A stretch of 6,031 bases of DNA from the NCBI GenBank assembly GCA_023436485.1, contig JAEZIU010000168.1:1-6031 (forward strand), written 5' to 3'. The notes beneath the pieces were generated by a model. That model did not search any database and had not been told where the DNA came from. It worked only from the letters and a program-made list of their open reading frames with translations. Position 1 is the stretch's first letter. Each line of letters opens with the position of its first letter. Positions 5,879 through 6,031 of the stretch are shown in pieces. This DNA is from Bacillota bacterium. Its GTDB lineage: Bacteria > Bacillota > Clostridia > Acetivibrionales > DSM-1351. A program made the translations under genes and the position numbers.

Positions 5879-6031
5879 GGGGGGTTGTTGCATCCGGGTA
5901 TGGATGTTAACATAATGTCCATACCCCGGTAGGCTGATGAATATTACGCTGATAATTCTTTTGGCAGAAGCAACGTCGCAAGAACGCTGATTATGGGCAA
6001 GAAGAAGGAACGAACGTAAAATTAATCGAAA
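5879..6031 (+). ncRNA. Candidate structured noncoding RNA, running off the right edge
   Basis: No convincing protein reads through here. A strong hairpin pairs 5894-5908 with 5914-5929 (one bulged C and two G-U pairs, 5-nt loop). UGUUGC (5886-5891) can pair with GCAACG (5970-5975), closing a larger domain around it. A second small hairpin (5939-5946 with 5953-5958, two bulged bases) displays CGCUGA in its loop. GCUGAU occurs at 5933, 5948 and 5986, twice as ACGCUGAU. No U-tract follows the main hairpin, so it is not a plain terminator. The complexity, unpaired conserved-looking motifs and location resemble the large clostridial RNA classes. The raiA motif RNA comes to mind, but I cannot align it from memory and the 3' part is missing. 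Strand choice rests on the candidate promoter and on the G-rich 5' end. Confidence 0.45.

Noticed and set aside
5764..5880. Known riboswitch classes (manganese, nickel-cobalt, magnesium, fluoride, cobalamin, TPP) upstream of the ZIP gene
   Set aside because: None of the conserved core sequences I know for these classes is visible on either strand; only generic hairpins are seen.
5894..5929. Strong hairpin considered as a transcription terminator
   Set aside because: Neither strand has a T-run directly after the stem, and there is no gene ending nearby inside the window.
5993..6019. Tiny + strand frame ATG to TAA encoding MGKKKERT
   Set aside because: Eight residues, no Shine-Dalgarno at proper spacing, and it lies in the structured RNA candidate.
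5864..6031. Minus-strand frame open from the right edge for 55 codons
   Set aside because: The translation (ending in QQPPNYLQ) lacks protein-like pattern and runs through the strong hairpin; a chance open frame is more likely, although a gene tail cannot be fully excluded without more sequence.

Overview
The base composition is AT-rich. Shine-Dalgarno sequences are strong (AAGGAGGTG, GGGGTGA, AAAGGTGA), a TTG start is likely, and intergenic regions are short. These traits point to a low-GC Gram-positive bacterium, most likely a clostridium of the Ruminiclostridium kind; this is inferred from style and protein flavour, not from a search. The window holds four complete genes, the tail of a fifth, and a gene-free stretch at the right edge that looks like structured RNA rather than protein.

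Left part (1-3771): the 3' end of an unrecognised + strand gene stops at 163. It converges on a two-gene minus-strand operon across a perfect 14-bp hairpin that can terminate in both directions. The operon (3771 to 247) encodes two ABC half-transporters, each with six membrane segments followed by one ATPase domain. The upstream protein has Asp in place of the catalytic Glu after Walker B. The downstream protein has an altered signature motif (LSIGE). In a heterodimer both changes fall on the same ATP site, as in the TM287/288, BmrCD and LmrCD class of asymmetric exporters. The reading frames abut exactly (TAAATG), with the second gene's ribosome site inside the first gene's last codons, so the two subunits are probably translationally coupled.

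Middle (3772-4832): a 212-bp divergent control region separates the exporter operon from an AraC-family regulator on the + strand. It contains a plausible promoter in each direction and short direct repeats that could be operators. The layout suggests that the regulator controls the exporter, itself, or both.

Right part (4840-6031): a ZIP-family metal transporter on the minus strand converges on the AraC gene with only 7 bp between stop codons. Upstream of it lie 373 bp without a credible protein gene. This stretch holds a candidate promoter with a small inverted repeat for the ZIP gene and a segment with nested inverted repeats. At the edge is a GC-richer element (5879 onward) with a strong hairpin, a long-range helix and a repeated GCUGAU motif, preceded by a possible + strand promoter. 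That last element is the best candidate here for something unannotated: a structured noncoding RNA that continues past the window.
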